Positions 8,458 through 17,268 are shown, counted from the first letter of the stretch. The stretch is DNA of 46,661 nt from JAJYSO01 sp964451785 (GCA_964451785.1 CAYVJG010000021.1:1-46661); one strand, 5' to 3'. Numbers and translations: made by a program. Notes: a model not told the origin generated them from the sequence alone.

Positions 8458-8540
8458 ACAACTCAGTTTTTATCGCGTTCACCCTTAGCTACAACGTTTT
8501 TCTGTATTCTGTATTCCGTTTTACAGACTTACTGAATACC

Positions 8541-8710
8541 GAATACGGACTTACTCTTCACACTCGCTTTCACCCTTCGATACCTTTTTGCTCCACAAGC
8601 TCCTCAAAACTGCGCACGGCAGAGCGCAGCTACTGATTCCCGATCCCTAACTTCCTCTACCGAGCAAAAGGCGCTCCCTTTAGGGATGGGGAAAATCGCC
8701 TTTTGCGGTG
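8541..8710 (+). repeat. Dispersed modular repeat, copy 1
   Basis: About 170 bp repeated at 9135-9303 with high identity over nearly the whole length, diverging only near the right end. The part 8651-8786 also occurs in inverted orientation at 28715-28850. It contains the complementary words AAAGGCGCTCCCTTTAGGG and CGCCTTTTGC. No coding potential was recognised. Confidence 0.85.
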
Positions 8711-8751
8711 CTTTGCTTTAAGTAGATCATCATCTCGAGTGATTTCAAGTG

Positions 8752-8786
8752 ACGACGCAGGAGGAGATTAAAATTGTAACTAGAGG
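8752..8786 (+). repeat. 35-bp repeat module, copy 1
   Basis: Identical over 35 bp to 9091-9125 (begins ACGACGCAGGAGGAGATTAA). In this copy the module follows the 170-bp repeat; at 9 kb it precedes it. The module order is therefore shuffled. Confidence 0.85.
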
Positions 8787-9090
8787 AATTTACTGTGTGC
8801 CGTGTTACTGAATACTGACTTTTACGGCACTTTACTTTAATATTATTTTTCTTTTTTGCATTGCCCAAAAAAGAAACAAAAAACGCTAGGCTGATTTTAA
8901 TTCCCTTGAAAACTAGCGCAAAACACTTGTCCCCCGAAGGGCAAAAAAAGAGCCCTTCTCCTCGCCATCGACGGCGCGTTTTACTGGTTTTCTACGGCAA
9001 TTAAAAGTAGGCCGATTCTTTTCGATCTTTCTTTGATGATGACGCTTGATTCAAATTTCTGTCCACCGTTACTTCGAATGATTTTAAACA

Positions 9091-9125
9091 ACGACGCAGG
9101 AGGAGATTAAAATTGTAACTAGAGG
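9091..9125 (+). repeat. 35-bp repeat module, copy 2
   Basis: Exact copy of 8752-8786, here placed immediately before the second 170-bp repeat. Confidence 0.85.
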
Positions 9126-9134
9126 TGACCTACT

Positions 9135-9303
9135 GAATACGGACTTACTCTTCACACTCGCTTTCACCCTTCGATACCTTTTTGCTCCACAAGCTCCTCA
9201 AAACTGCGCACGGCAGAGCGCAGCTACTGATTCCCGATCCCTAACTTCCTCTACCGAGCAAAAGGCGCTCCCTTTAGGGACGGGGAATTCGGCTTTTGCG
9301 GTG
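9135..9303 (+). repeat. Dispersed modular repeat, copy 2
   Basis: Direct repeat of 8541-8710 at an offset of 594 bp (593 at the right end because of a single-base indel). It is followed by ATTCCGT/GTTCCGT-type short repeats to about 9355. The rest of the 8458-9784 gap (8787-9090 and 9356-9760) shows no recognisable gene. A 100-codon leftward ORF at 9356-9658 is not convincing. Confidence 0.85.
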
Positions 9304-9764
9304 TTCCGTGTTCCGTTTTACGGACTTACCGAATACTGACCTACTGAATACCAATCTACTTTTGCGATGCTTTAAATTCGTGTCTGCTCTCATTCTCGCG
9401 TGAAGGATTGAGGCTTTGTTGAAGCTCTTTTGTGGCTGTTTTTAAAAATGAACCTTTACTAAAACTCAAAACTTTAGGAAAGGAAAAAACCGTCATAACC
9501 GACCTTAATCCTAGCCACAAAAAGCGACTGCCGAAAGCCTGACCTTGCGCGTTAACAGATAGACAAAAGTCTTGTGAATATCGGATTGTGGCAAATTTTC
9601 CTTTAGTTAAGTAATCAGCCGCGCAAGGGCACGCCCAAAACATAATTATTAGCCTCAAAACCTAGCATTAGGTGCTGTTTTATAATAAGTTAGCCATAAA
9701 AAACTATCTATTTTTAACTTTATAGTGTTAAGTGTATCTTAAGTTTAGTTTCATTATATTCGCA

Positions 9765-9772
9765 CAAAAAGA
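9765..9772 (+). promoter_or_regulatory. Possible -7 box of the DPP III-like gene
   Basis: TATATTCG matches TAnnTTTG at 7 of 8 positions and ends 12 bp before the ATG at 9785. Confidence 0.35.
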
Positions 9773-9784
9773 AACCCTAACATT

Positions 9785-11836
9785 ATGAAATTCAAGTACA
9801 TTCCTATTGCACTTTTGAGTACGATGACCTTAGTCTCTTGCGGCAACAGTGCAAAACAAGACAAGGCGAAGTCAACACCGACGGCGCAGACACAAAAAGT
9901 GGATACGAGTTTTAACTATGTAGCCGATACTTTTGCTGACATTAAGGTGATACGCTATCAGATTCCGGGTTGGGATCAATTGAGTTTAAAGCAACAAAAA
10001 TTGGTGTATTACCTCACCCAAGCAGGATTAGCTGGTCGCGACATTATCTGGGACCAAAATTATAAATACAACTTGACCATCCGTCAAGCTTTAGAGCATA
10101 TTTACACCACGTATAAAGGCGATAAAACCACTGAAGATTGGAAACACTTTGTAACTTACCTCAAACAAGTGTGGTTTGCCAATGGAATTCATCACCACTA
10201 TTCAAACGAAAAATTTAAACCTGAATTTAGTCAGGATTATTTAAAAAGCCTGCTAACGGCTACCGATACAAAGTTAGAGGGCGCGCCATTTGAGGTGATT
10301 TTTAACGATAAATACACTAAAAAGGTAAATCTCGATGCTTCTAAGGGTTTGATCAAAGGCTCAGCGGTCAATTTTTATGGTCCAGGCATCACTGCCGATG
10401 AAGTCGATGCGTTTTATGCAGCTAAAAAGCAACCAAATCCTGAGAAACCTGTTTCTTTTGGTCTAAATTCTAAGCTTGTAAAAGAAGACGGCAAATTAGT
10501 AGAACACGTCTGGAAAAGCGGTGGCATGTACGGAGCGGCTATAGACAAGATTATCGGCTGGTTAGAAAAAGCTAAAACTGTTGCTGAAAATCCGGCACAA
10601 GCTAAGGCCATCGGCTTATTAATCGAATTTTACCAAACAGGAGATTTAGAAAAATGGAATGACTTTAGTGTGGCTTGGGTGCAAGCTACCGAAGGAGATA
10701 TCGATTTTATCAACGGATTTATTGAGGTATATCACGACCCAAAAGGCTACAAAGCAACTTACGAAGCTGTGGTGCAAATTACCGATTTTGACATGTCTAA
10801 AAAGATGAAAATTGTCGGTGATCACGCTCAATGGTTTGAAGATAACTCTCCAATAATGGACGCCAACAAAAAGAAAAATGTGGTCGGTGTGACTTATAAA
10901 ACCGTCAATGTGGCTGGTGAAGCTGGAGCGACATCACCATCAACGCCCATCGGCATCAACTTACCTAATGCCAACTGGATTAGAGAGCAAGTGGGTAGTA
11001 AATCGGTTTCTTTAGGCAACATCATCAACGCCTATAGCCATGCCGGCGGTAGTGAGCGCTTAAAAGAATTTGCCTATAGCGAAGAAGAAGTGCAACTGGC
11101 AGAGCAATACGGCGAAACTGCCGATCGCATTCACACGGCTTTACACGAGGTTATCGGTCATGCTTCAGGAAAGATTAATCCGGGTGTAGGCACGCCAAAA
11201 GAAACCTTAAAAAGCTATGCCTCAACCATTGAAGAAGGTCGCGCTGATTTGGTGGGCTTATACTATTTGATGGATCCGAAATTAGAAGAATTAGGCTTGA
11301 CTGACAACTACAAAAAGTTGGGAAAAGCAGCTTATAACGACTATATCCGCAACGGCTTGATGACGCAATTAATTCGTATTAAACTCGGTGATGATATTGA
11401 AGAAGCTCACATGCGCAACCGCCATTGGATTAGTCAATGGGTGTATGAAAAAGGTAAAAAAGACAGCGTAATCGTGAAGAAAGTAGAAGAAGGAAAAACC
11501 TATTTTGTAATTCAAGATTACCAAAAATTACGTGAGCTTTTCGGTCAATTGTTACGTGAAGTACAACGCATCAAATCAGAGGGTGATTTCCAAGCAGCTA
11601 AAAACTTAGTGGAAAACTACGGCGTTAAAGTTGACCCTGAGTTGCACAAAGAAGTATTAGAGCGCAATGCGCCAATTGCTTCAGCGCCTTATGGCGGGTT
11701 TGTAAATCCGGTGTTAGTACCTGTTACTAATGATTCAGGAGAGATTACTGAAATCAAAGTAACGCAGCCTAAAAGCTTTGCTGATCAGATGTTGAATTAC
11801 GCCGACAAATACGGCAACTTACCGCTGATGAATTAA
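9785..11836 (+). CDS. Dipeptidyl-peptidase III-like zinc metallopeptidase (M49), lipoprotein
   Basis: 683 residues. Family M49 enzymes remove dipeptides from the N-terminus of oligopeptides. The hallmark HExxxGH-type site is present in the shortened bacterial form HEVIGH (His454-His459), with the second motif EEGRAD (Glu483-Asp488) supplying the third zinc ligand. The N-terminus has a lipoprotein signal with lipobox LVSC (Cys at about 19) followed by a low-complexity linker rich in Lys, Thr and Gln. The enzyme is therefore probably tethered at the periplasmic face or in the outer membrane, unlike cytosolic eukaryotic DPP III. A strong terminator follows, so it is monocistronic. Confidence 0.93.
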   Translation: MKFKYIPIALLSTMTLVSCGNSAKQDKAKSTPTAQTQKVDTSFNYVADTFADIKVIRYQIPGWDQLSLKQQKLVYYLTQAGLAGRDIIWDQNYKYNLTIRQALEHIYTTYKGDKTTEDWKHFVTYLKQVWFANGIHHHYSNEKFKPEFSQDYLKSLLTATDTKLEGAPFEVIFNDKYTKKVNLDASKGLIKGSAVNFYGPGITADEVDAFYAAKKQPNPEKPVSFGLNSKLVKEDGKLVEHVWKSGGMYGAAIDKIIGWLEKAKTVAENPAQAKAIGLLIEFYQTGDLEKWNDFSVAWVQATEGDIDFINGFIEVYHDPKGYKATYEAVVQITDFDMSKKMKIVGDHAQWFEDNSPIMDANKKKNVVGVTYKTVNVAGEAGATSPSTPIGINLPNANWIREQVGSKSVSLGNIINAYSHAGGSERLKEFAYSEEEVQLAEQYGETADRIHTALHEVIGHASGKINPGVGTPKETLKSYASTIEEGRADLVGLYYLMDPKLEELGLTDNYKKLGKAAYNDYIRNGLMTQLIRIKLGDDIEEAHMRNRHWISQWVYEKGKKDSVIVKKVEEGKTYFVIQDYQKLRELFGQLLREVQRIKSEGDFQAAKNLVENYGVKVDPELHKEVLERNAPIASAPYGGFVNPVLVPVTNDSGEITEIKVTQPKSFADQMLNYADKYGNLPLMN

Positions 11837-11859
11837 TAATCAGACGCTAAGGCTTTGTA

Positions 11860-11919
11860 AACGGCTTCAACTGCTTAAAATGAATTTTAAAAAAAGCAGT
11901 TGAGGCCGTTTCTTTTTAT
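11860..11919 (+). terminator. Terminator after the DPP III-like gene
   Basis: 17-bp stem AACGGCTTCAACTGCTT (11860-11876) / AAGCAGTTGAGGCCGTT (11894-11910) with one G-U wobble, followed by TCTTTTTA. Confidence 0.85.
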
Positions 11920-11929
11920 TAATTTTGCA

Positions 11930-11937
11930 GAATTATT
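11930..11937 (+). promoter_or_regulatory. -7 box of the yicC-gmk operon
   Basis: TAATTTTG, full TAnnTTTG match, 14 bp before the yicC ATG at 11952. Confidence 0.55.
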
Positions 11938-11951
11938 TAAAATAGTGTCAG

Positions 11952-12815
11952 ATGATTCAATCCATGACCGGATTTGGGAAAAGTGAAGTGAATGTTGCAA
12001 ACAAGAAAATCACCTTGCAACTCAAATCGTTAAACAGCAAAAAACTAGATTTATATGCCCGCGTGCCTTCGGCTTATCGCGAGCAAGAATTGATATTGCA
12101 CAAAATGATTGCCGACAAGCTACAACGCGGAAAGATTGACTTTTCACTATCTGTAGAAAATGTAGGTGAACACGCATCAACTAGCATCAATCAAGCCGTA
12201 GTTAAAGGCTATGTGGCCGAATTAAAAGCCTTGGCTACTGGTCAAGGTAGCGAACTAGACTACCTCAAAATGGCTATTGGTTTACCTGAAGCCTTGCACA
12301 CTGAGCGCAAAGAAATTGACAAAGCTGAATTTAAAGCGATTGAGAAAGGCCTAGCAGAAGCTTTGACCAACATCGATCAATACCGTACAGATGAAGGTAA
12401 ATCTTTAGAAGCTGATTTTAAATTGCGCCTGCAAAACATCACCAATTTACTCGATGAAGTAGAGCGCATCGATCCTGAACGCATTCAAACCACGCGTGAA
12501 CGTCTAGAAACAGCGGTATCAGAACTAAAAGAAGCGGTTGATCAAAATCGCTTTGAACAAGAGTTGATTTATTACATCGAAAAATACGATATCAACGAAG
12601 AAAAAACGCGTTTGCGCAACCACTTGGCTTACTTTGCCGAGACTATGGCTTTAGCTGAATCTAACGGTAGAAAACTCGGATTTATAGCTCAAGAAATGGG
12701 GCGTGAAATCAACACCATCGGCAGCAAGTCTAACTATGCAACTATGCAAAAATGCGTGGTGCAAATGAAAGATGAACTCGAAAAAATTAAAGAGCAAATC
12801 CTAAACGTATTATAA
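11952..12815 (+). CDS. yicC: YicC family endoribonuclease
   Basis: 287 residues, the usual family length. The N-terminus MIQSMTGFGKSE is the diagnostic start of the YicC_N domain (about 1-150). The C-terminal DUF1732 domain ends with ESNGRKLGFIAQEMGREINTIGSKS (about 236-260), the most conserved stretch of the family. E. coli YicC has been described as an RNase involved in RNA turnover; the role here is inferred by family. The stop codon overlaps the gmk start by one base (TAATG), indicating translational coupling and one operon. Confidence 0.95.
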   Translation: MIQSMTGFGKSEVNVANKKITLQLKSLNSKKLDLYARVPSAYREQELILHKMIADKLQRGKIDFSLSVENVGEHASTSINQAVVKGYVAELKALATGQGSELDYLKMAIGLPEALHTERKEIDKAEFKAIEKGLAEALTNIDQYRTDEGKSLEADFKLRLQNITNLLDEVERIDPERIQTTRERLETAVSELKEAVDQNRFEQELIYYIEKYDINEEKTRLRNHLAYFAETMALAESNGRKLGFIAQEMGREINTIGSKSNYATMQKCVVQMKDELEKIKEQILNVL

Positions 12816-13387
12816 TGCCCGAAGGTAAATTAATTGTATTCTCAGCACCGTCAGGTTCCGGAAAAACGACCATTGTCCGCCATCTTTTAGCGCAAGACGA
12901 CTTGAATTTAGCCTTTTCCATTTCGGCTACTTCTCGTGAAGCTCGCGACTATGAAGTCAACGGAAAAGACTACTATTTCATGAGTACGCATGAATTTAAA
13001 AGTCATATTAAACAAGATGATTTCTTGGAATGGGAAGAAGTGTATCGCGACAACTTTTACGGCACACTCAAAACCGAAGTAGAACGGCTTTGGAGTTTAG
13101 GGAAGCACGTGATTTTTGATATAGATGTGGTTGGCGGACTCAACATCAAACGTTTATTTCCTGAACGCACACTAGCTGTTTTTGTAAAACCACCGAGTAT
13201 TGACGAGTTAAAAATTCGCCTTAAAAAACGCAATACCGAATCAGAAGATCGCATAAACATGCGTGTAGCCAAGGCATCTGTTGAAATGGCCACAGCGCCT
13301 CAATTTGATTATATCATTGTCAATAATCAGTTGGATAAAGCCCTAGAACAAGCCACAGATTTAGTAAGTGAGTTTGTAAATAAATAA
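12815..13387 (+). CDS. gmk: Guanylate kinase
   Basis: 190 residues. Phosphorylates GMP (dGMP) to GDP with ATP, an essential step of purine nucleotide synthesis in the cytoplasm. P-loop SAPSGSGKTT at residues 10-19. The GMP-binding core follows (ISATSREARDYEVNGKDYYF, about 36-55, then FLEWEEVYRDNFYGT). The lid and C-terminal elements RLKKRNTESEDRINMR and FDYIIVNNQLDKA are present. The start overlaps the yicC stop. In many Bacteroidota nadD follows gmk, but it does not here. Confidence 0.98.
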   Translation: MPEGKLIVFSAPSGSGKTTIVRHLLAQDDLNLAFSISATSREARDYEVNGKDYYFMSTHEFKSHIKQDDFLEWEEVYRDNFYGTLKTEVERLWSLGKHVIFDIDVVGGLNIKRLFPERTLAVFVKPPSIDELKIRLKKRNTESEDRINMRVAKASVEMATAPQFDYIIVNNQLDKALEQATDLVSEFVNK

Positions 13388-13417
13388 TTCACAGTCCTCA
13401 ATAGATAATGTAAACCC

Positions 13418-13451
13418 CCAAGCGCTGCAGTTTTTCAATTGCGGCGCTTGG
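13418..13451 (+). terminator. Terminator-like hairpin after gmk
   Basis: 12-bp stem CCAAGCGCTGCA (13418-13429) / TGCGGCGCTTGG (13440-13451) with one wobble pair. No clear U-tract follows, so its strength as a terminator is uncertain. Confidence 0.5.
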
Positions 13452-13510
13452 TCATTTAAGATAATTTATAGCTCAAGTTTCGGAGTTATTCTATCTCGAT
13501 CTTTATTATT

Positions 13511-13770
13511 GAACTACTTCGTAGTTCCGTAAGATACAGTAACCTTAGTGCCCCGAGTTGCACTCGGGGTTAGTCATATTCAACTATTACATGGTTGTAG
13601 ATATAGACAAAAGTATGCTTTAAAAGGCCGAAGGTCTTTAATGTGATAAACCCTGTACAAACGCAGTGCAGTGCGGGGTAACACAGACCTCTCCTTCTTA
13701 CCGAACCCCGAAGGGTGTTCTACAACAAAGGAGGCGTATAAGTTATTATGAGTCATAAATTGAGATATAT
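13511..13770. repeat. Cluster of short hairpins, REP-like
   Basis: Contains the perfect hairpins GAACTACTTCGTAGTTC (13511-13527) and CCCCGAGTTGCACTCGGGG (13551-13569). Imperfect ones follow at about 13621-13638 (AAAGGCCGAAGGTCTTT) and about 13696-13717 (GAACCCCGAAGGGTGTTC). Higher GC than the surrounding intergenic DNA. No gene was recognised in 13388-13784. Confidence 0.5.
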
Positions 13771-13784
13771 AATTGACACCAACC

Positions 13785-13820
13785 AAAAAACCGACCAAAA
13801 CGAATGCCTTGGTCGGTTAA
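13785..13820 (-). terminator. Terminator of the tricorn protease gene, displaced by a repeat insertion
   Basis: Perfect 9-bp stem AACCGACCA (13789-13797) / TGGTCGGTT (13810-13818). Read leftward it runs into TTTTTT. It lies about 190 bp beyond the tricorn stop codon because a 162-bp element sits between them. Confidence 0.75.
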
Positions 13821-13843
13821 AATTATAAACTTTCTAAGTTGTT

Positions 13844-14005
13844 ATACGGAAATGATTTTTAAAATAGACTAAATATTTTGTCGTTAAAATTTCAAAGGTC
13901 AAGGCAAAAAGCACAGGCATAGCCATAGCTATGACGAGCATTTATAACGCAGAGATTTGTAATTTTAACAGGAAGATTGGTCCATTTTGAATGTCACTTC
14001 CGTAT
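13844..14005 (+). mobile_element. MITE-like element, copy A
   Basis: 162 bp, identical at 161 positions to 42770-42931 (the only difference is G13979 versus C42905). The ends ATACGGAAATGA and TCACTTCCGTAT form a terminal inverted repeat. The inverted similarity extends imperfectly inward for about 50 nt on each side, to GTTAAAATTTCAAA (13883-13896) and TTTGTAATTTTAAC (13956-13969). The centre holds the palindrome CATAGCTATG (13924-13933). There is no ORF, so it would need a transposase encoded elsewhere. The ends are flanked by TA, but the target duplication is ambiguous because the repeat itself begins with AT/TA. Its last base is the final base of the tricorn stop codon. Confidence 0.85.
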
Positions 14006-17000
14006 TACTCAACAACTTCAAGCAAGTGTTTTACAGCGGCTTTGAGTTGGGTATCTATGCCGTCTAAGAATTTGTTATACGGCAATTCTACTTTAATATC
14101 CGGTTCGAGTTCGAGGTTTTCGGTAGGACGTCCCTCAGCGCCAACAGTAGCAATCATCGGAATTCCAAAAACGATAGTCGGATCGATTTGACGTTCCCAC
14201 CACACAGCAGTTCCAGTACCGGCTACCGGCATACCGATGAGTTTACCTAAGCCGTTTTGTTTATAAACATACGGAAAGATAAAGGCATCGCTATAGTTGC
14301 CTTCACTCATAATAACGGCACTAGGTTTACTCCAGCGATCAACAGGTTCTCCTCCCTTGGTTTTATGGCCTTGTGGTCTAAACTCGAGGTATTTTTTCCC
14401 ACTCAAGAAGGTGTTGAGGTCGTTGTGCAACCAGCCACCGCCGTTAAAACGCGTATCGACAATAAGGGCTTTTTTACCGATGTTATCGCCTAAAACCTCA
14501 TCGTAAACATGACGGAAGCTGCCGTCATTCATACCTTTGACGTGTACATAACCCAGCTGACCATTACTCAATGAATCTGTGAGCTGCTGCATGGTGTGTA
14601 CCCAGCGTTCGTACATCAAATTGTGTTGTGCACCAAAAGAAATCGGCTTGATAGTTTCTTCAAAAGTTTTACCTCCATCTTTAAAGGTAATTCTGACATT
14701 TTTACCTTTTAAGTTGGTTAAATATTGATTCCAGTTTTCACCAGCGCCAATTTTATGGTCGTTAATGGCAAGGATTAAATCGCCTGCTTTCACTTTACTG
14801 TCGGCGTTGTCAAAAGGTCCTCCAGCAATCACTTCGCTAATTTTCACGCCTTCACCTTGATATTTCTGATCGTATAGCAACCCTAAAGTAGCGGTGTGTT
14901 CAGCATTATCTGAACTCGCATAATAACGTCCGCCGGTATGTGAGGCATTTAATTCGCCTAATAATTCGCTTAACAACACTTGAAAGTCGTAGTTGTTATT
15001 GATGTAAGGCAAGAATTTAGCGTATTCTGTTTGATACATTTTCCAATCTATACCGTGAATAGTCGGATCGTAAAACTTAGCTTTCACTTGACGCCAGGCG
15101 TGATTAAAAATATACTGACGCTCCGCTTCGTGATTGACAATCATATCGCCACTGATAGGAATAGAGCTCACTTTGCCAGACTTAGCATCTACCTTTTTTA
15201 AACGACCGTGATTACTCAAGAAAATGGTTTTGCCATCATCACTAAGTTTTAGTTTACTCCACGAGCCGTTGAGCTTTGCCAAAATGCGTGTTTCGCGCGT
15301 ACGCGGTTCTGTCACCCAAAGGTTGTAGCCTTTTTGAAAAGCAGCGAGGTAATACAATTTACTACCATCTTTACTGAGCACATAATCGCTAATACTAGCA
15401 CTGTTGATGGTCAAGCGTACTTTGCGATGGTCGAGATTGTCGAGATTGATGTCAATAGGCTCAACCTCATCATCTTTTTTATCTTTTTTCTTCTTCTTAT
15501 CTTTATCGTCTTCCTTTTTCTCATCTTTCTCACGTTCTTTCATCAACTTGTACTCCGCTTCACTCATTGTAAAGTCGTCATAGGCTTTTTGATCAAAAAA
15601 GACAGCATAGATATCTTCTTCATGGCTACCTTGATAAGCCAGTGATTTGCGTCCGAGCTTGGTGCTTTTGTAAGTCATCATCTTACCCTCTAAAGCCCAT
15701 TTTGCATCGCTATCACCAAATCCGCTATTGACAGGATGCACAATTTTTCCTTCGCCATCAGCAGAAATCAAAGCGGTATTAGAAATTGAAAAATAACCTT
15801 TAGAATCATCGACAAGCAACCATTTGCTATCCGGACTCCACTCAAATCCCCAATCGCCATCGCTATACGAATAATTGCGACCTTCAGGTAAGATTGTGAC
15901 AGTTTCGCCTGATTTTAAATCGCGAACTTTTAAGATATTTCGATTCTCGACATAAGCTAATTTTTTACCATCAGGTGAAAAATGTGGTTGAAATTCTTCT
16001 GCCTCAGTAGCGATGAGTGGCTCTTCCTTCAAAGTCGTTGCCGCATAAAAGAATTCTTCATCCGGATGTTTTAAAGTGACTTTATAAATATTCCAGCTAC
16101 CGTCGCGTTCTCCTGAATACACAAGAGTTTTACCATCAGGAGACCAGGTAATCATGCGCTCCTGTTGCGGGGTATTGGTAATGCGTTTAGTCTGCTTGAT
16201 ATCTACGCCTGTCACAAACACTTCGCCGCGATTGATAAAGGCGATTTCTTTGCCATTTGGACTCACAGCAAATTCACTAACACTGCTGATATCTTTGTGT
16301 TCTAAAGTATTGTATCCGGTGTTATTCAACACGCGAATGGTTAACTTTTGAGGAACTTGTCCTTCAGTTAAGGTGTAGATATCACCTTTCCAAGTAAACG
16401 CCATTTTATTATTGTCTGAAACGCTTAATGCGCGTACCGGAAAATCTTTAAACTGTGTCAATTGTGTAGCTTGACCGCCGTTTAAAGCGCGTTTATACAC
16501 ATTGAGATCCCCGCTTTTTTCATTGGTATAATAGATAGCTTGTCCATCGGCACTAAAAGAAGGCACGCGGTGTTCAACGTTATTTTTAGTGATTTTACGG
16601 TAGGTATTATCCGCGATATCGTACACCCAAATATCACGTGTAATGGATGAAGTGTGGTGTTTGCGGTAATAGTCTTCATAACCTTTTTTGTCTTGGAAGA
16701 CAATTTTAGTTCCATCACTATTGTAGTGTGCATTTTCAGCACCAGCAGCCGTCACCAAGTAAGGGCGACCACCTTTAACAGGGATGGTGTATAAATTTTT
16801 GAAATAACTCACCCCCGGAAAACGCACACTTTCGGCAGGAGCAGGACGCGCGCTACCGATGAGTATTTTTGTGTTATCAGGTGTAAAATCATAAGCGTAA
16901 TCATCAGCACTGTGAAAGGTAATTCGCGTTAACGCACCACCATTGGCCGGCATGGTATACACATCAAAATTGCCGTAACGATCGCTTGAAAACGCTATAG

Positions 17001-17241
17001 TTTGCCCGTCATTACTCCACACCGGACGCGTGTAATAGGCATCTCCTGAGGTCAGCGGAACGGCTACTCCTCCTTGAGTGGATACTTTGTAAATATTGCC
17101 CATATAACCAAAAACAATGTGACTCCCATCAGGTGAAATAGATGGGTAGCGCAGCCAGCGCGCAATGTTTTCTTGGCTATTTTGAGCAAAAGAGACTACT
17201 GAAAAAAGGGTCAGTAAACCCCAAAGAACTGCTTTTCTCAT
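14005..17241 (-). CDS. Tricorn-type protease (S41 family) with beta-propellers and PDZ domain
   Basis: 1078 residues, close to the tricorn length. A signal peptide (1-19) indicates export. WD40/PD40-like propeller repeats occupy about 25-640, with repeated motifs such as SPDGKKLAYV and WSPDGKTLVYSG. A highly charged Lys/Asp/Glu linker lies at about 565-595. The C-terminal half has a PDZ domain (about 785-860) and the S41 core. Tricorn catalytic residues can be matched: Ser767-His768 (NASHTGG), nucleophile Ser984 (EGNYSDAF) and Glu in GRPTENLELEPD (about 1055). The role is probably peptide degradation in the periplasm. Single gene with its own promoter. A MITE-like element ends exactly at its stop codon. 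Confidence 0.95.
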   Translation of the reverse strand: MRKAVLWGLLTLFSVVSFAQNSQENIARWLRYPSISPDGSHIVFGYMGNIYKVSTQGGVAVPLTSGDAYYTRPVWSNDGQTIAFSSDRYGNFDVYTMPANGGALTRITFHSADDYAYDFTPDNTKILIGSARPAPAESVRFPGVSYFKNLYTIPVKGGRPYLVTAAGAENAHYNSDGTKIVFQDKKGYEDYYRKHHTSSITRDIWVYDIADNTYRKITKNNVEHRVPSFSADGQAIYYTNEKSGDLNVYKRALNGGQATQLTQFKDFPVRALSVSDNNKMAFTWKGDIYTLTEGQVPQKLTIRVLNNTGYNTLEHKDISSVSEFAVSPNGKEIAFINRGEVFVTGVDIKQTKRITNTPQQERMITWSPDGKTLVYSGERDGSWNIYKVTLKHPDEEFFYAATTLKEEPLIATEAEEFQPHFSPDGKKLAYVENRNILKVRDLKSGETVTILPEGRNYSYSDGDWGFEWSPDSKWLLVDDSKGYFSISNTALISADGEGKIVHPVNSGFGDSDAKWALEGKMMTYKSTKLGRKSLAYQGSHEEDIYAVFFDQKAYDDFTMSEAEYKLMKEREKDEKKEDDKDKKKKKDKKDDEVEPIDINLDNLDHRKVRLTINSASISDYVLSKDGSKLYYLAAFQKGYNLWVTEPRTRETRILAKLNGSWSKLKLSDDGKTIFLSNHGRLKKVDAKSGKVSSIPISGDMIVNHEAERQYIFNHAWRQVKAKFYDPTIHGIDWKMYQTEYAKFLPYINNNYDFQVLLSELLGELNASHTGGRYYASSDNAEHTATLGLLYDQKYQGEGVKISEVIAGGPFDNADSKVKAGDLILAINDHKIGAGENWNQYLTNLKGKNVRITFKDGGKTFEETIKPISFGAQHNLMYERWVHTMQQLTDSLSNGQLGYVHVKGMNDGSFRHVYDEVLGDNIGKKALIVDTRFNGGGWLHNDLNTFLSGKKYLEFRPQGHKTKGGEPVDRWSKPSAVIMSEGNYSDAFIFPYVYKQNGLGKLIGMPVAGTGTAVWWERQIDPTIVFGIPMIATVGAEGRPTENLELEPDIKVELPYNKFLDGIDTQLKAAVKHLLEVVE

Positions 17242-17268
17242 AGTATATAAAGATATTTGGATTGCTCA

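Noticed and set aside
9356..9658. 100-codon leftward ORF in the repeat-rich gap
   Set aside because: No recognised domain, no promoter box or ribosome-binding context, located in a repeat mosaic, and composition unlike the neighbouring genes. Could be a small gene, but there is no positive evidence.
13580..13798. 72-codon leftward ORF across the hairpin cluster
   Set aside because: It spans several hairpins and the tricorn terminator and has no recognisable protein features.
15334..15645. 103-codon rightward hydrophobic ORF inside the tricorn gene
   Set aside because: Antisense shadow of the Lys/Asp/Glu-rich linker, which reads as hydrophobic residues on the opposite strand.
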